Positions 36,115-43,294 of a stretch of 64,000 bases of DNA are shown piece by piece. The notes under the pieces are model-generated. The model ran no database searches and had not been told where the DNA came from. It was given only the letters and a program-made list of their open reading frames with translations. The first letter of the stretch is position 1. Each line of letters begins with the position of its first letter. Source of the stretch: an uncultured Marvinbryantia sp. (GTDB lineage Bacteria > Bacillota > Clostridia > Lachnospirales > Lachnospiraceae). The position numbers were made by a program, and so were the translations under genes. The stretch spans positions 39,983-103,982 of the forward strand of contig NZ_CAJKOX010000010.1 of the NCBI RefSeq assembly GCF_905201705.1, in the 5' to 3' direction.

Positions 36115-36146
36115 AGTATAGCTTATTTTCCCGAAAAGCGCTATAC
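36115..36146 (-). promoter_or_regulatory. Palindromic operator over the msmX promoter
   Basis: GTATAGC (36116-36122) and GCTATAC (36140-36146) form a perfect inverted repeat, with an inner TTTTC / GAAAA pair. The right-to-left -10 (TATACT, complement of 36115-36120) lies in one arm, so a bound repressor would block the promoter. Confidence 0.5.
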
Positions 36147-36293
36147 CACTAATAAACAAATTTTTTTTAAATGGCTTGTCACATCTGCTCATGTGCAACA
36201 GACCGTTTTTTGACAACAGGCAGTTTGACGAAAGTACTTTTAAATTTTATACACAATGCACGAAAACAAGGTTTTACAGGACAATATCACCAT

Positions 36294-36322
36294 TTGACAT
36301 CCCCTCGCGACGTATGTATAAT
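36294..36322 (+). promoter_or_regulatory. Perfect-consensus sigma-A promoter immediately before the exonuclease ATG
   Basis: TTGACA (36294-36299), a 17-base spacer and TATAAT (36317-36322). Transcription should begin six or seven bases later, which is at the ATG (36329). Confidence 0.8.
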
Positions 36323-36328
36323 AGGCTC

Positions 36329-37270
36329 ATGAATTACATTGTATTTGATTTGGAATGGAACCAGTGCCCGGACGGCAAGGAACACGAGCTGCGCGATCTT
36401 CCTTTTGAGATATTGGAGATCGGCGCCATAAAGCTGAATAGTGAGAAAATTGAGACAGACCGTTTTCATGAGTATATCAGGCCGACGGTCTATTTGCGTT
36501 TGCACAGTAAAACGCAGGAAATCGTGCATATCGATCCGGAGACGCTTGAAAGTGCCGATTTCTTTCCGGCAGTTCTTGAAAGATTCCGGAAATGGTGCGG
36601 CCCGGACGCACACTACTGTACCTGGGGTTCGCTGGATCTCCTGGAGCTTCAGAGAAACATCCGCTACCATAAGCTGCCAGGCTTTTTTCCCTTCCCGCTG
36701 AAATTTTATGACATCCAGAAAATTTTCAGCCTCACCTTTGAGGACGGAAAAAGCCGCCGCACGCTGGAGCACGCCGTGGATATGCTGCATATTAAGAAAA
36801 ACGTTCCCTTCCACGAAGCGCTCTCCGACGCCTACTACACCGCAGCCGTAATGCGCTTTCTGCCGGAGGATACGCTGCTCTCCTATTATTCGATCGACTA
36901 TTTCCGGATCCCCCAGCGGCGCAATGAAGAAATTTATGAGACATTCGAAAATTATTCAAAGTATGTCTCTAAAAAATTTCCGTCGCGGACTGCCGTCATG
37001 AAGGATCGCGTCGTCCGCTCCACCACCTGCTATGTCTGCGGCAAAAAAGCGGTGAAAAAAATCCCCTGGTTTACCGGCGGGAGCAAAAACTACCGCTGCC
37101 TCTCCTACTGCGAGGAGCACGGCTGGTTAAAGGGAAAAATCCGCATAAAAAAAACAGAGGACGACAAAAGTTATTTCTGTGTAAAAACACTCAAGCTCAT
37201 CAGCGAAGAGCGCGCTCAGGAAATTATCACGCGCTATAAAGAGCGCACGGAAAAAAAGAGGGACTTATAA
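36329..37270 (+). CDS. DEDDh 3'-5' exonuclease with C-terminal zinc ribbon
   Basis: A 313-residue protein. The start at 36329 is set by the protein (MNYIVFDLEWN puts the first catalytic D and E at residues 7 and 9). The frame remains open to 36176 but without support and across the promoter. Catalytic motifs are FDLEWN, WGSLDLLEL and HEALSDAYYTA (H and D of the third motif). The C-terminal CYVCGKK and CLSYCEEHG give four Cys and a His for a zinc ribbon. The family degrades or trims RNA or DNA from the 3' end. The perfect promoter ends seven bases before the ATG, so the message seems to have no leader. A terminator follows at 37294. Confidence 0.85.
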   Translation: MNYIVFDLEWNQCPDGKEHELRDLPFEILEIGAIKLNSEKIETDRFHEYIRPTVYLRLHSKTQEIVHIDPETLESADFFPAVLERFRKWCGPDAHYCTWGSLDLLELQRNIRYHKLPGFFPFPLKFYDIQKIFSLTFEDGKSRRTLEHAVDMLHIKKNVPFHEALSDAYYTAAVMRFLPEDTLLSYYSIDYFRIPQRRNEEIYETFENYSKYVSKKFPSRTAVMKDRVVRSTTCYVCGKKAVKKIPWFTGGSKNYRCLSYCEEHGWLKGKIRIKKTEDDKSYFCVKTLKLISEERAQEIITRYKERTEKKRDL

Positions 37271-37293
37271 AATCCCCCGGCAAACCTTTTACT

Positions 37294-37317
37294 AAAAAAC
37301 GTCCACCGGACGTTTTT
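37294..37317 (+). terminator. Terminator of the exonuclease gene
   Basis: A perfect 6-bp stem (ACGTCC / GGACGT, three-base loop) with five Ts after it and six As before it, so it may act in both directions. Confidence 0.75.
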
Positions 37318-37338
37318 GCCGTATGCATGGCAACTTAC

Positions 37339-37397
37339 AAAAACAGCCCCGCGCTGCCGCGTCCTCTCAGACGCGCAAACCGTGAGGCTGTTTTTAC
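37339..37397 (-). terminator. Terminator of the recombinase-like gene
   Basis: On the minus strand AAAAACAGCC (complement of 37386-37395) pairs with GGCTGTTTTT (complement of 37339-37348) around a GC-rich inner hairpin, giving a T5 tract. It lies eight bases after the stop. Confidence 0.7.
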
Positions 37398-37404
37398 TCC
37401 CTTT

Positions 37405-38142
37405 TTATTTTGTGCTCTTGAAATTGTCAACAAGCTGTTCTACCTCTGTGAGCAGGCAGTCAAGCTTTCCATAGAAAGCATCGTTGTTTGTCGGATTGTC
37501 CAGCTCTGCCTCCAGACCCTTAAACAGATCCACGATCGCTTTCATACGTTTCTTTCCGTTTCCGTCTTTGTAGAGCATGTAACGGCTTCTCTCATTTTCC
37601 TCCGGCGTCATCTTTTTGAGAACGACCTCTACGTTCGGCTTCTCACCGATGTAACGGTAAGTGATGGACGGCGACGCATGGTTGAGCAGGTTCTGCAGAT
37701 AGTAAATATCGTTTGTGCTCTTGTAATATCTCCATGCGAAGGTCTTGCGCATGGTCTGCGCGCCGATGGAATTCAGTCCCATTTCCTTGCCGACGCTCTT
37801 AAATACGCGGTACGCCTGTTCTCGGGAAAGCGGTGCGGAGGAGCTTGCATGACCCTGGATCAAATACGCGTCCGGATCCTTTCCTTCTGTATAATTATTG
37901 ATGATTTCCTTTAAATCCTTCGGGATGGTGAAGGTACGTTTGATATTCTTCGTCCCGATGGATGCCTCAATCTTATCCTTGCCGCGAATATCTTTATTTT
38001 TAAATTTCAGAATCTCCTGGAGCTGCATTCCGGTTCCTACGCCGATTTCAAACAAAATGTAATATTTGTCATCCACCTCTCGCAATGCCTCTTTAAATTT
38101 CTTCAGTGTCTCCTCGTCTTTGATCGGTGATACCCAATTCAT
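37405..38142 (-). CDS. Tyrosine-recombinase-like protein lacking key catalytic residues
   Basis: A 245-residue protein matching the catalytic half of phage-integrase/Xer proteins. Comparison with the consensus shows that box I reads TGMQLQEIL where TGLRxxEL is expected, so the first catalytic Arg is Gln. The HxLRHTFA box reads QTMRKTFA, keeping the Arg but losing the His before it and having Lys for the second His. The last box (LLNHASPSITYRYIG) keeps His and the nucleophile Tyr. There is no N-terminal core-binding domain. It starts 47 bases after the carboxypeptidase stop, with AGGGAGG ahead, and no phage or integron genes are near. It is more likely a domesticated DNA-binding protein than an active recombinase. 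Confidence 0.8.
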   Translation of the reverse strand: MNWVSPIKDEETLKKFKEALREVDDKYYILFEIGVGTGMQLQEILKFKNKDIRGKDKIEASIGTKNIKRTFTIPKDLKEIINNYTEGKDPDAYLIQGHASSSAPLSREQAYRVFKSVGKEMGLNSIGAQTMRKTFAWRYYKSTNDIYYLQNLLNHASPSITYRYIGEKPNVEVVLKKMTPEENERSRYMLYKDGNGKKRMKAIVDLFKGLEAELDNPTNNDAFYGKLDCLLTEVEQLVDNFKSTK

Positions 38143-38189
38143 TGTTTTTCCTCCCTTTTTAATTATTTAAGCTTTTATGCTTGGTTTAA

Positions 38190-39992
38190 CTAATCCAACG
38201 GTTCATCGTCATCCTCCAGCGGAACCTCGATATACTCATCCTCCGGTTCGTCATCAAAATTCTTCTGTGACTTCTGACCGGAAGCTTCCTGCGGGGGCTC
38301 TTCCTGTTTTTCGCCGTCGCTCTCCTCATCGAAATAAAAATCCGGGCTATTTTCCATTTCCTCCAGCTCTTTTTCCTGCTGACGGCGCTTCTCTTTTTCT
38401 TCTGCAAGTTCCTGCCGAAGCTGCTCTGCGCGAAGCTCCGCCTCCACCTGGGCTGCAGATTTGCGCTCAATCTCTTCTTCCAGCATTCGGCGGATCTTCA
38501 TATCTTCTTCGCGCAGCTCCATAATTTTCATATATTTCCGCTTGCGGTTTACGGCAACCAGAAGAAGCGGTACAAAAATCAGCAGAAGAACTGCCCCGAT
38601 GATCGCAGCGATCACCGTATTTTCTTCAATAAACGCATCCATTTTTCCGTAGAGCGTCAGCGCTCCGCCTGCGATCGTTCCCAGAACGCCGCCGACCGTA
38701 CCGGCCACTCCACCGGATTCCTTAACAGCTTCCGTCTCGGTGACTGCTTCTGTTAAAACCTCGGTAGGCGCTTCTGTCTCCCATTGCCCGGTGTACGTGA
38801 ACGGAACACTTCCGAGAACCTGTCCTTCATACGAATAAGACAGGGTATGCGTGCCAAAATCCATGGTCTTTTTCAATGCGGAAGCCTCCACGCCCGCCGG
38901 AAGCGTGACCTTCGTCTCCGCTGCCATCTCAAACGGCGCTTCGGAAAAGTCCGCACTCTTAATTCTCTCCTGCTCATCGGCGTCCTCAATGCCGGTAATC
39001 TCCAGCCCTGCGCCGCCCGTATTCGCGATCTGCTCATCATGGAAATTGGCAAATCCATAATCGAGCAGCACCTTCGTATCATCATATGAGACATATTGTC
39101 CGGGGCAACGCAGCACCACGCTGATGATCGTCATCCCATCGCGCTCCGCCGCTGTGACCAGAGTATTCCAGGCTTCGTCGGTATAGCCATTCTTTCCGCC
39201 GATACAGCCGTCGTACAGCATTCCTTCCTCGGAAATCATTTTGTGATGATTGATAAAGTACCGGACCTCATCTACCAGATTTGTCTCCGGGTAATTGTAT
39301 TCGACGGTTCCTATGATTTCGCGGAACTTCTCGTTCTTCAGCGCCGCCTGCATGATCAGTGCCATGTCCTTCGCACACGTATAATGATTCTCGTCGTGAA
39401 GTCCGTGCACATTTACAAAATGTGTATGGGTGCAGCCAAGCTCCGCCGCCCTATCATTCATCATGCCGACATAGGTTTCGATATCTCCGCCGATATGCTC
39501 CGCAACAGCATTGGAAATCTCGTTCGCCGAAGCGAGCAGGATCCCGTACAGACACTGCTCCAGCGTCAGCTCCTCACCGGCAGTCAGCCCGAGATGAGAG
39601 CTTCCGTATTCGATGCTGTAAACCGCATTCTCAGAAAATTTAACAACATCACTTAAATTTCCCTTCTCCAACGCAATAAGTGCCGTCATGATTTTGGTGA
39701 TACTCGCCGGATACTCCTGCTTCTCAATACTCTTCGCATAGAGAATCGCTCCGGTATCGGCGTCCATCAAAATAGCCGTCTCTGCATTTACCGCATCTCC
39801 CTGCGGCCAGTTCGGGATATTGTTTGACTGGATTTCTTCATAATAAGCCGCCAGATGCTCCGTTTCTGCTTCCGTTTCCTCCGCATATTCCTCCCCTGCG
39901 GAATCCTCTGCGAAGCCGTGTAGCGGAAACATACTGAAAATCAGCAGAAAAGACAAAAGCAACGGCAGAAAATTTTTCCCCTTTTTCATCAT
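38190..39992 (-). CDS. D-alanyl-D-alanine carboxypeptidase with acidic cytoplasmic tail (DacF/PBP5-like)
   Basis: A 600-residue membrane-attached peptidase S11. The signal peptide spans about 28 residues (HGFA|EDS). The catalytic motifs are SITK (about 97), SANE (about 156) and KNGYT (about 260; most relatives have KTG). A Glu/Thr-rich stretch (TEAPTEVLTEAVTETEA) leads to a membrane segment at about 452-475. After it come a long coiled coil rich in Glu/Arg/Lys and an acidic tail (to 600), which should be cytoplasmic. This tail of about 120 residues is not part of the usual 370-440-residue enzyme, which ends in an amphipathic anchor. The enzyme trims pentapeptides in peptidoglycan. Confidence 0.85.
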   Translation of the reverse strand: MMKKGKNFLPLLLSFLLIFSMFPLHGFAEDSAGEEYAEETEAETEHLAAYYEEIQSNNIPNWPQGDAVNAETAILMDADTGAILYAKSIEKQEYPASITKIMTALIALEKGNLSDVVKFSENAVYSIEYGSSHLGLTAGEELTLEQCLYGILLASANEISNAVAEHIGGDIETYVGMMNDRAAELGCTHTHFVNVHGLHDENHYTCAKDMALIMQAALKNEKFREIIGTVEYNYPETNLVDEVRYFINHHKMISEEGMLYDGCIGGKNGYTDEAWNTLVTAAERDGMTIISVVLRCPGQYVSYDDTKVLLDYGFANFHDEQIANTGGAGLEITGIEDADEQERIKSADFSEAPFEMAAETKVTLPAGVEASALKKTMDFGTHTLSYSYEGQVLGSVPFTYTGQWETEAPTEVLTEAVTETEAVKESGGVAGTVGGVLGTIAGGALTLYGKMDAFIEENTVIAAIIGAVLLLIFVPLLLVAVNRKRKYMKIMELREEDMKIRRMLEEEIERKSAAQVEAELRAEQLRQELAEEKEKRRQQEKELEEMENSPDFYFDEESDGEKQEEPPQEASGQKSQKNFDDEPEDEYIEVPLEDDDEPLD

Positions 39993-40031
39993 TTATCTCC
40001 CAGATTCGCATTTTCAAAAATTACATCACAT

Positions 40032-40060
40032 ATTATAACAAATCCTTCCCCATTTTACAA
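40032..40060 (-). promoter_or_regulatory. Promoter of the carboxypeptidase gene
   Basis: On the minus strand TTGTAA (40055-40060) and TATAAT (40032-40037) are 17 bases apart. Confidence 0.7.
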
Positions 40061-40119
40061 GAAGAAATTTATATTTCTCAAAAATTTTTTCGTGACTTCC
40101 GGCGTAATTCCCGAAGCGG

Positions 40120-40148
40120 TTGCGGTTTTTTACGGTTTGTGCTATATT
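40120..40148 (+). promoter_or_regulatory. Promoter of the hydrolase/ATP-grasp cassette
   Basis: TTGCGG (40120-40125) and TATATT (40143-40148) are 17 bases apart. The predicted start near 40155 gives a leader of about 275 bases. Confidence 0.6.
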
Positions 40149-40176
40149 TACTCATAAGAAACAATTCTACCTGTGC

Positions 40177-40234
40177 GGTTGAAGCATCTAAAGCTGTTTC
40201 AACCCGCCGGCAGCGGGGTGCAGCATCCCGCTGC
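40177..40234 (+). promoter_or_regulatory. Structured leader of the cassette: two hairpins
   Basis: GGTTGAA / TTCAACC (40177-40204) and GCAGCGGG / CCCGCTGC (40210-40234) form two perfect stems of 7 and 8 bp. Five Ts follow at 40245-40249. No known riboswitch core is recognised. Confidence 0.5.
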
Positions 40235-40249
40235 TAAAAGGCACTTTTT

Positions 40250-40406
40250 GTTACTGTTCAGGTCAGGACTTTGCATCCGCTGCGACGCGCAGCTAGTCCT
40301 GTGGGCAAAGTCCGTAAGAAAGTAATACAGGTGTGAGCAGATCCCATTCGCAGAGCGAATTTTAAATGGATTTGCGAATATTACTGTGAACGACGTGAAC
40401 AGTAAC
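40250..40406. mobile_element. MITE-like element, 157 bp, with 11-bp inverted ends and 8-bp target duplication
   Basis: The ends are perfect inverse complements: GTTACTGTTCA at 40250-40260 and TGAACAGTAAC at 40396-40406. The flanks are an exact 8-bp direct repeat, CACTTTTT, at 40242-40249 and 40407-40414, as left by transposition. The inside has a 9-bp stem (GGACTTTGC / GCAAAGTCC) and small hairpins but no reading frame. The right half is repeated at 12468-12545 (about 88 percent identity) and partly at 55203-55233. It lies in the leader of the next gene, 26 bases before its start. Confidence 0.8.
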
Positions 40407-40431
40407 CACTTTTTAACAGGGAGGTCAGACT

Positions 40432-41220
40432 ATGATAGAAAAATGGAAAGTAACCGTTCCGATACTTACCGGAAATGAAGAGAGAAACGCTTATATTTAC
40501 CTGCCGGAATCCTACTACAACGGCAATGAGGACACACGTTATCCGGTCTTATATATGTTCGACGGACACAATGTCTTCTTTGATTCCGACGCCACCTATG
40601 GGAAATGCTGGGGCATGAAGGAATACATGGAATCCACCGGCACCCAGATGATCATTGCCGCCGTGGAATGCAACCACAGCCCGGATCACGGGCGTCTGAA
40701 GGAATATTCGCCCTACAATTTTACCGAACCGAGCTTTGGAAAAATCACCGGATACGGCGACCAGACCATGGAATGGATGATACATACCTTTAAACAGGAG
40801 ATCGACCACCGGTTCCGCACGCTGCCGGACCGCGACCACACCTATATCGCAGGAAGCTCCATGGGCGGGCTGATGAGCCTTTATGCCGTCATGGAATATA
40901 ATCAGACGTTCTCGCGCGCAGCGGCGCTCTCGCCGTCCATCTGGGTAGCGCCGGGCAAGCTGGAAAAGCTCATCCACGAAGCGCAGCTTCTGCCGGATAC
41001 GATCGTCTACATGGATTACGGAGAGCATGAGATGAAAATGCGCCCCGGCATGGAGCGTCACTTTAAAAACGTTGCCGCGCGCCTGCTCGAACGTTCCGTA
41101 TTGCTTGTAAGCCGTATCGTTCCGGGCGGAACTCATTGTGAGGCATGCTGGGAAAAGCAGATTCCGTTCTTTATGAACACCATCACATATCCTGAAACCA
41201 GCAGGGAAGGACAGGAATAA
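40432..41220 (+). CDS. Alpha/beta-hydrolase (esterase D-like), first gene of a three-gene cassette
   Basis: A 262-residue cytoplasmic protein with GGGAGG ahead of the ATG. The nucleophile elbow is GSSMGG with Ser143. A late His in PGGTHCEACWEKQIPFF fits the catalytic His of the esterase D/Fes-like family, and YPVLYMFDGHNVFFD is the usual first strand and oxyanion segment. There is no signal peptide. Enzymes of this fold hydrolyse esters such as S-formylglutathione, sugar acyl esters or siderophore esters; nothing here selects one. Its stop codon (TAA) ends one base before the next ATG, so the cassette is translated together. Confidence 0.82.
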   Translation: MIEKWKVTVPILTGNEERNAYIYLPESYYNGNEDTRYPVLYMFDGHNVFFDSDATYGKCWGMKEYMESTGTQMIIAAVECNHSPDHGRLKEYSPYNFTEPSFGKITGYGDQTMEWMIHTFKQEIDHRFRTLPDRDHTYIAGSSMGGLMSLYAVMEYNQTFSRAAALSPSIWVAPGKLEKLIHEAQLLPDTIVYMDYGEHEMKMRPGMERHFKNVAARLLERSVLLVSRIVPGGTHCEACWEKQIPFFMNTITYPETSREGQE

Positions 41221-42000
41221 ATGGAGATCCAATATTACAAACAGTACAGTCACAAATTAAACCGTGACATGGAGTGGAAGGTCTATGGTCACGCCGGACG
41301 CCCTGTCCTCTTTATTCCCTGTCAGGACGGACGCTTTTTCGACTTCGAAAACTTTAAAATGATCGATGTCTGGGCGCCGTTTATCGACGCAGGCAAGGTG
41401 ATGGTCTTTTCCATCGACACCGTTGACGGGGAGACCTGGTCCAACAGCCAGGGCGATCCCCGCTGGCGCATCTGCCGTTATGAGCAGTGGATTGCCTATA
41501 TCACCGACGAAATGGTTCCATTCATGCGCAATATGGTAAATGAGCGCAATGGCTGGAGGGGCTATCCCGACGTCATTGTCTTTGGCTGCAGCCTTGGCGC
41601 CACCCACGCGGCGAATCTCTATTTCCGCCGCCCCGATCTGTTCGACGGACTGCTTGCGCTGAGCGGCATTTACACCGCCGCATACGGCTTCGGTTCCTAT
41701 ATGGATGACCTTGTCTACAATAATTCACCGGTTCACTACCTGGCAAACATGCCGGCGGATCACCCGTACATTACGTTGTATAACAAAAAGAAAGCGATCA
41801 TCTGCGTGGGGCAGGGACCGTGGGAGCTGCCGGATTCCACCCGTGAGCTGGACGGCATTCTAAAGAGCAAGGGCATCGACGCCTGGGTAGATTACTGGGG
41901 CTTCGACTGCTCCCACGACTGGTACTGGTGGTACCGTCAGGTGGAATATTTTGTTCCATATCTGCTTGAAAGTTCCGGCGGCGCCGTAAGAGAATCATGA
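41221..42000 (+). CDS. Alpha/beta-hydrolase (esterase-like), second gene of the cassette
   Basis: A 259-residue cytoplasmic protein that begins directly after the previous stop. The nucleophile elbow is FGCSLGA with Ser124. The segment GRPVLFIPCQDGRFFDFENF near residue 26 is the first strand, and DCSHDWYWWYRQ near 229 supplies a candidate catalytic His. It is only distantly related to the first hydrolase, so this is not a recent duplication. AGGA lies eight bases upstream, within the end of the preceding gene. The substrate is unknown. The pairing with another hydrolase and an ATP-grasp ligase suggests a pathway that makes and breaks an ester or amide. Confidence 0.8.
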   Translation: MEIQYYKQYSHKLNRDMEWKVYGHAGRPVLFIPCQDGRFFDFENFKMIDVWAPFIDAGKVMVFSIDTVDGETWSNSQGDPRWRICRYEQWIAYITDEMVPFMRNMVNERNGWRGYPDVIVFGCSLGATHAANLYFRRPDLFDGLLALSGIYTAAYGFGSYMDDLVYNNSPVHYLANMPADHPYITLYNKKKAIICVGQGPWELPDSTRELDGILKSKGIDAWVDYWGFDCSHDWYWWYRQVEYFVPYLLESSGGAVRES

Positions 42001-42015
42001 GGGAGGACACATATT

Positions 42016-43212
42016 ATGAAAAATTTTATCTTTATTTCACCAAACTTCCCGGCAAACTACTGGATGTTTTGCCGCGAGCTGAAGAAAAACGGGCTGAATG
42101 TGCTCGGTATCGGCGACCAGCCCTACGACGAGCTGACGACCGATCTGAAGGACAGCCTGAACGAATATTATAAAGTGAGCAACCTGGAGAATGACGATGA
42201 GGTGTACCGCGCCGTTGCGTTTCTCATTTACAAACACGGCCGCATCGACTGGCTGGAGTCCAACAATGAATACTGGCTGGAGCGCGACGCGCGTCTGCGC
42301 ACCGACTTTAATATCACCACGGGCTTCCAGGCGTCCGATATTCCTCACATAAAGTTTAAGTCACAGATGAAGGCATACTACGCCGCCGCAGGCATCCCCA
42401 CCGCGCGCTACCACATGGTAGATACGCTGGAAAACTGCCTGGATTTTGCCGCACAGGTGCATTACCCCGTGGTTGCAAAGCCTGACAACGGCGTCGGCGC
42501 ATCCCACACCTTCAAAATCGAGGATGAAGAGCAGATGAAGCAGTTTTTCGAGCTGAAGTGGCCGGATACTACCTATATTATGGAAGAATTTGTGAACGGC
42601 GAGGTGAACTCTTACGACGCGATCATCGACTCCCACGGGCAGCCGATGTTTGAGACGGGCAATATCACACCGATGTCTATCATGGATATTGTCAACAAAA
42701 ATGACAATTCCATTTTTTACATCTTAAAGAGTCTCCCGGATGACACCCGCGAGGCAGGGCGCGCTACCGTGAAGAGCTTCGGTGTAAAAAGCCGCTTTGT
42801 ACACTTTGAATTTTTCCGCCTGCTGAAAGATCAGGAAGGACTGGGCAAAAAAGGCGATCTGGTGGCTCTCGAAGTCAACATGCGTCCGAGCGGCGGCGTC
42901 ACCCCGGATATGATCGACTTTGCCCACAGCACCGACGTGTACAAGATCTGGGCGGATATGATTGCCTTTGACCGCTCCACCATGCCGGTCGGCACGCACG
43001 CCTACTGCGCATTTGCAGGCAGACGCGACGGCAAGGATTTTGCCTTAAGCCACGCCGACATCGCAGAAAAATACAAAGGCAACATGAAAATGATGGAGCG
43101 CATCCCCGACGTGCTCTCCGGCGCGATGGGCAACCAGATGTACGTTGCCGTGTTCAATTCACGCAAGGAGATGGACGAGTTCTATAACGATATTCTGAAG
43201 TGCAATGAATAA
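42016..43212 (+). CDS. ATP-grasp carboxylate-amine ligase-like protein, third gene of the cassette
   Basis: A 398-residue protein with GAGGGAGG ahead of the start. It has the ATP-grasp order: an N-terminal Rossmann-like part (MKNFIFISPNFPANYWMF), the ATP lid with Lys in YPVVAKPDNGVGAS (about 150-163), the adenine-contact strand TYIMEEFVNGEVNSYDAI, and the metal-binding residues in FVHFEFF and LVALEVNMRPSGG. Such enzymes couple ATP hydrolysis to joining a carboxylate with an amine or thiol through an acyl-phosphate. It lies 16 bases after the second hydrolase, and a bidirectional terminator follows. The actual substrates cannot be read from the sequence. Confidence 0.85.
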   Translation: MKNFIFISPNFPANYWMFCRELKKNGLNVLGIGDQPYDELTTDLKDSLNEYYKVSNLENDDEVYRAVAFLIYKHGRIDWLESNNEYWLERDARLRTDFNITTGFQASDIPHIKFKSQMKAYYAAAGIPTARYHMVDTLENCLDFAAQVHYPVVAKPDNGVGASHTFKIEDEEQMKQFFELKWPDTTYIMEEFVNGEVNSYDAIIDSHGQPMFETGNITPMSIMDIVNKNDNSIFYILKSLPDDTREAGRATVKSFGVKSRFVHFEFFRLLKDQEGLGKKGDLVALEVNMRPSGGVTPDMIDFAHSTDVYKIWADMIAFDRSTMPVGTHAYCAFAGRRDGKDFALSHADIAEKYKGNMKMMERIPDVLSGAMGNQMYVAVFNSRKEMDEFYNDILKCNE

Positions 43213-43244
43213 GAATCTGTGCGGCTGCTAATGTACACAGGTTT

Positions 43245-43294
43245 AAAAAGACCGTGTTTTCCCAAACCAGGGAACCGCACGGTCTTTTCTTTTT
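43245..43294. terminator. Bidirectional terminator between convergent genes
   Basis: AAGACCGTG pairs with CACGGTCTT, with an inner TTCCC / GGGAA stem, flanked by five As on the left and TTTTCTTTTT on the right. It serves the ATP-grasp gene on one strand and GH88 on the other, whose last bases it overlaps. Confidence 0.85.

Noticed and set aside
36176..36328. A 51-codon N-terminal extension of the exonuclease
   Set aside because: It would start at a TTG without ribosome site and span a perfect promoter; the catalytic motif places the start at 36329.
37405..38142. Evidence for a prophage or integrative element
   Set aside because: Only a catalytically degenerate recombinase-like gene is present; no attachment repeats, phage genes or relaxase are seen nearby.
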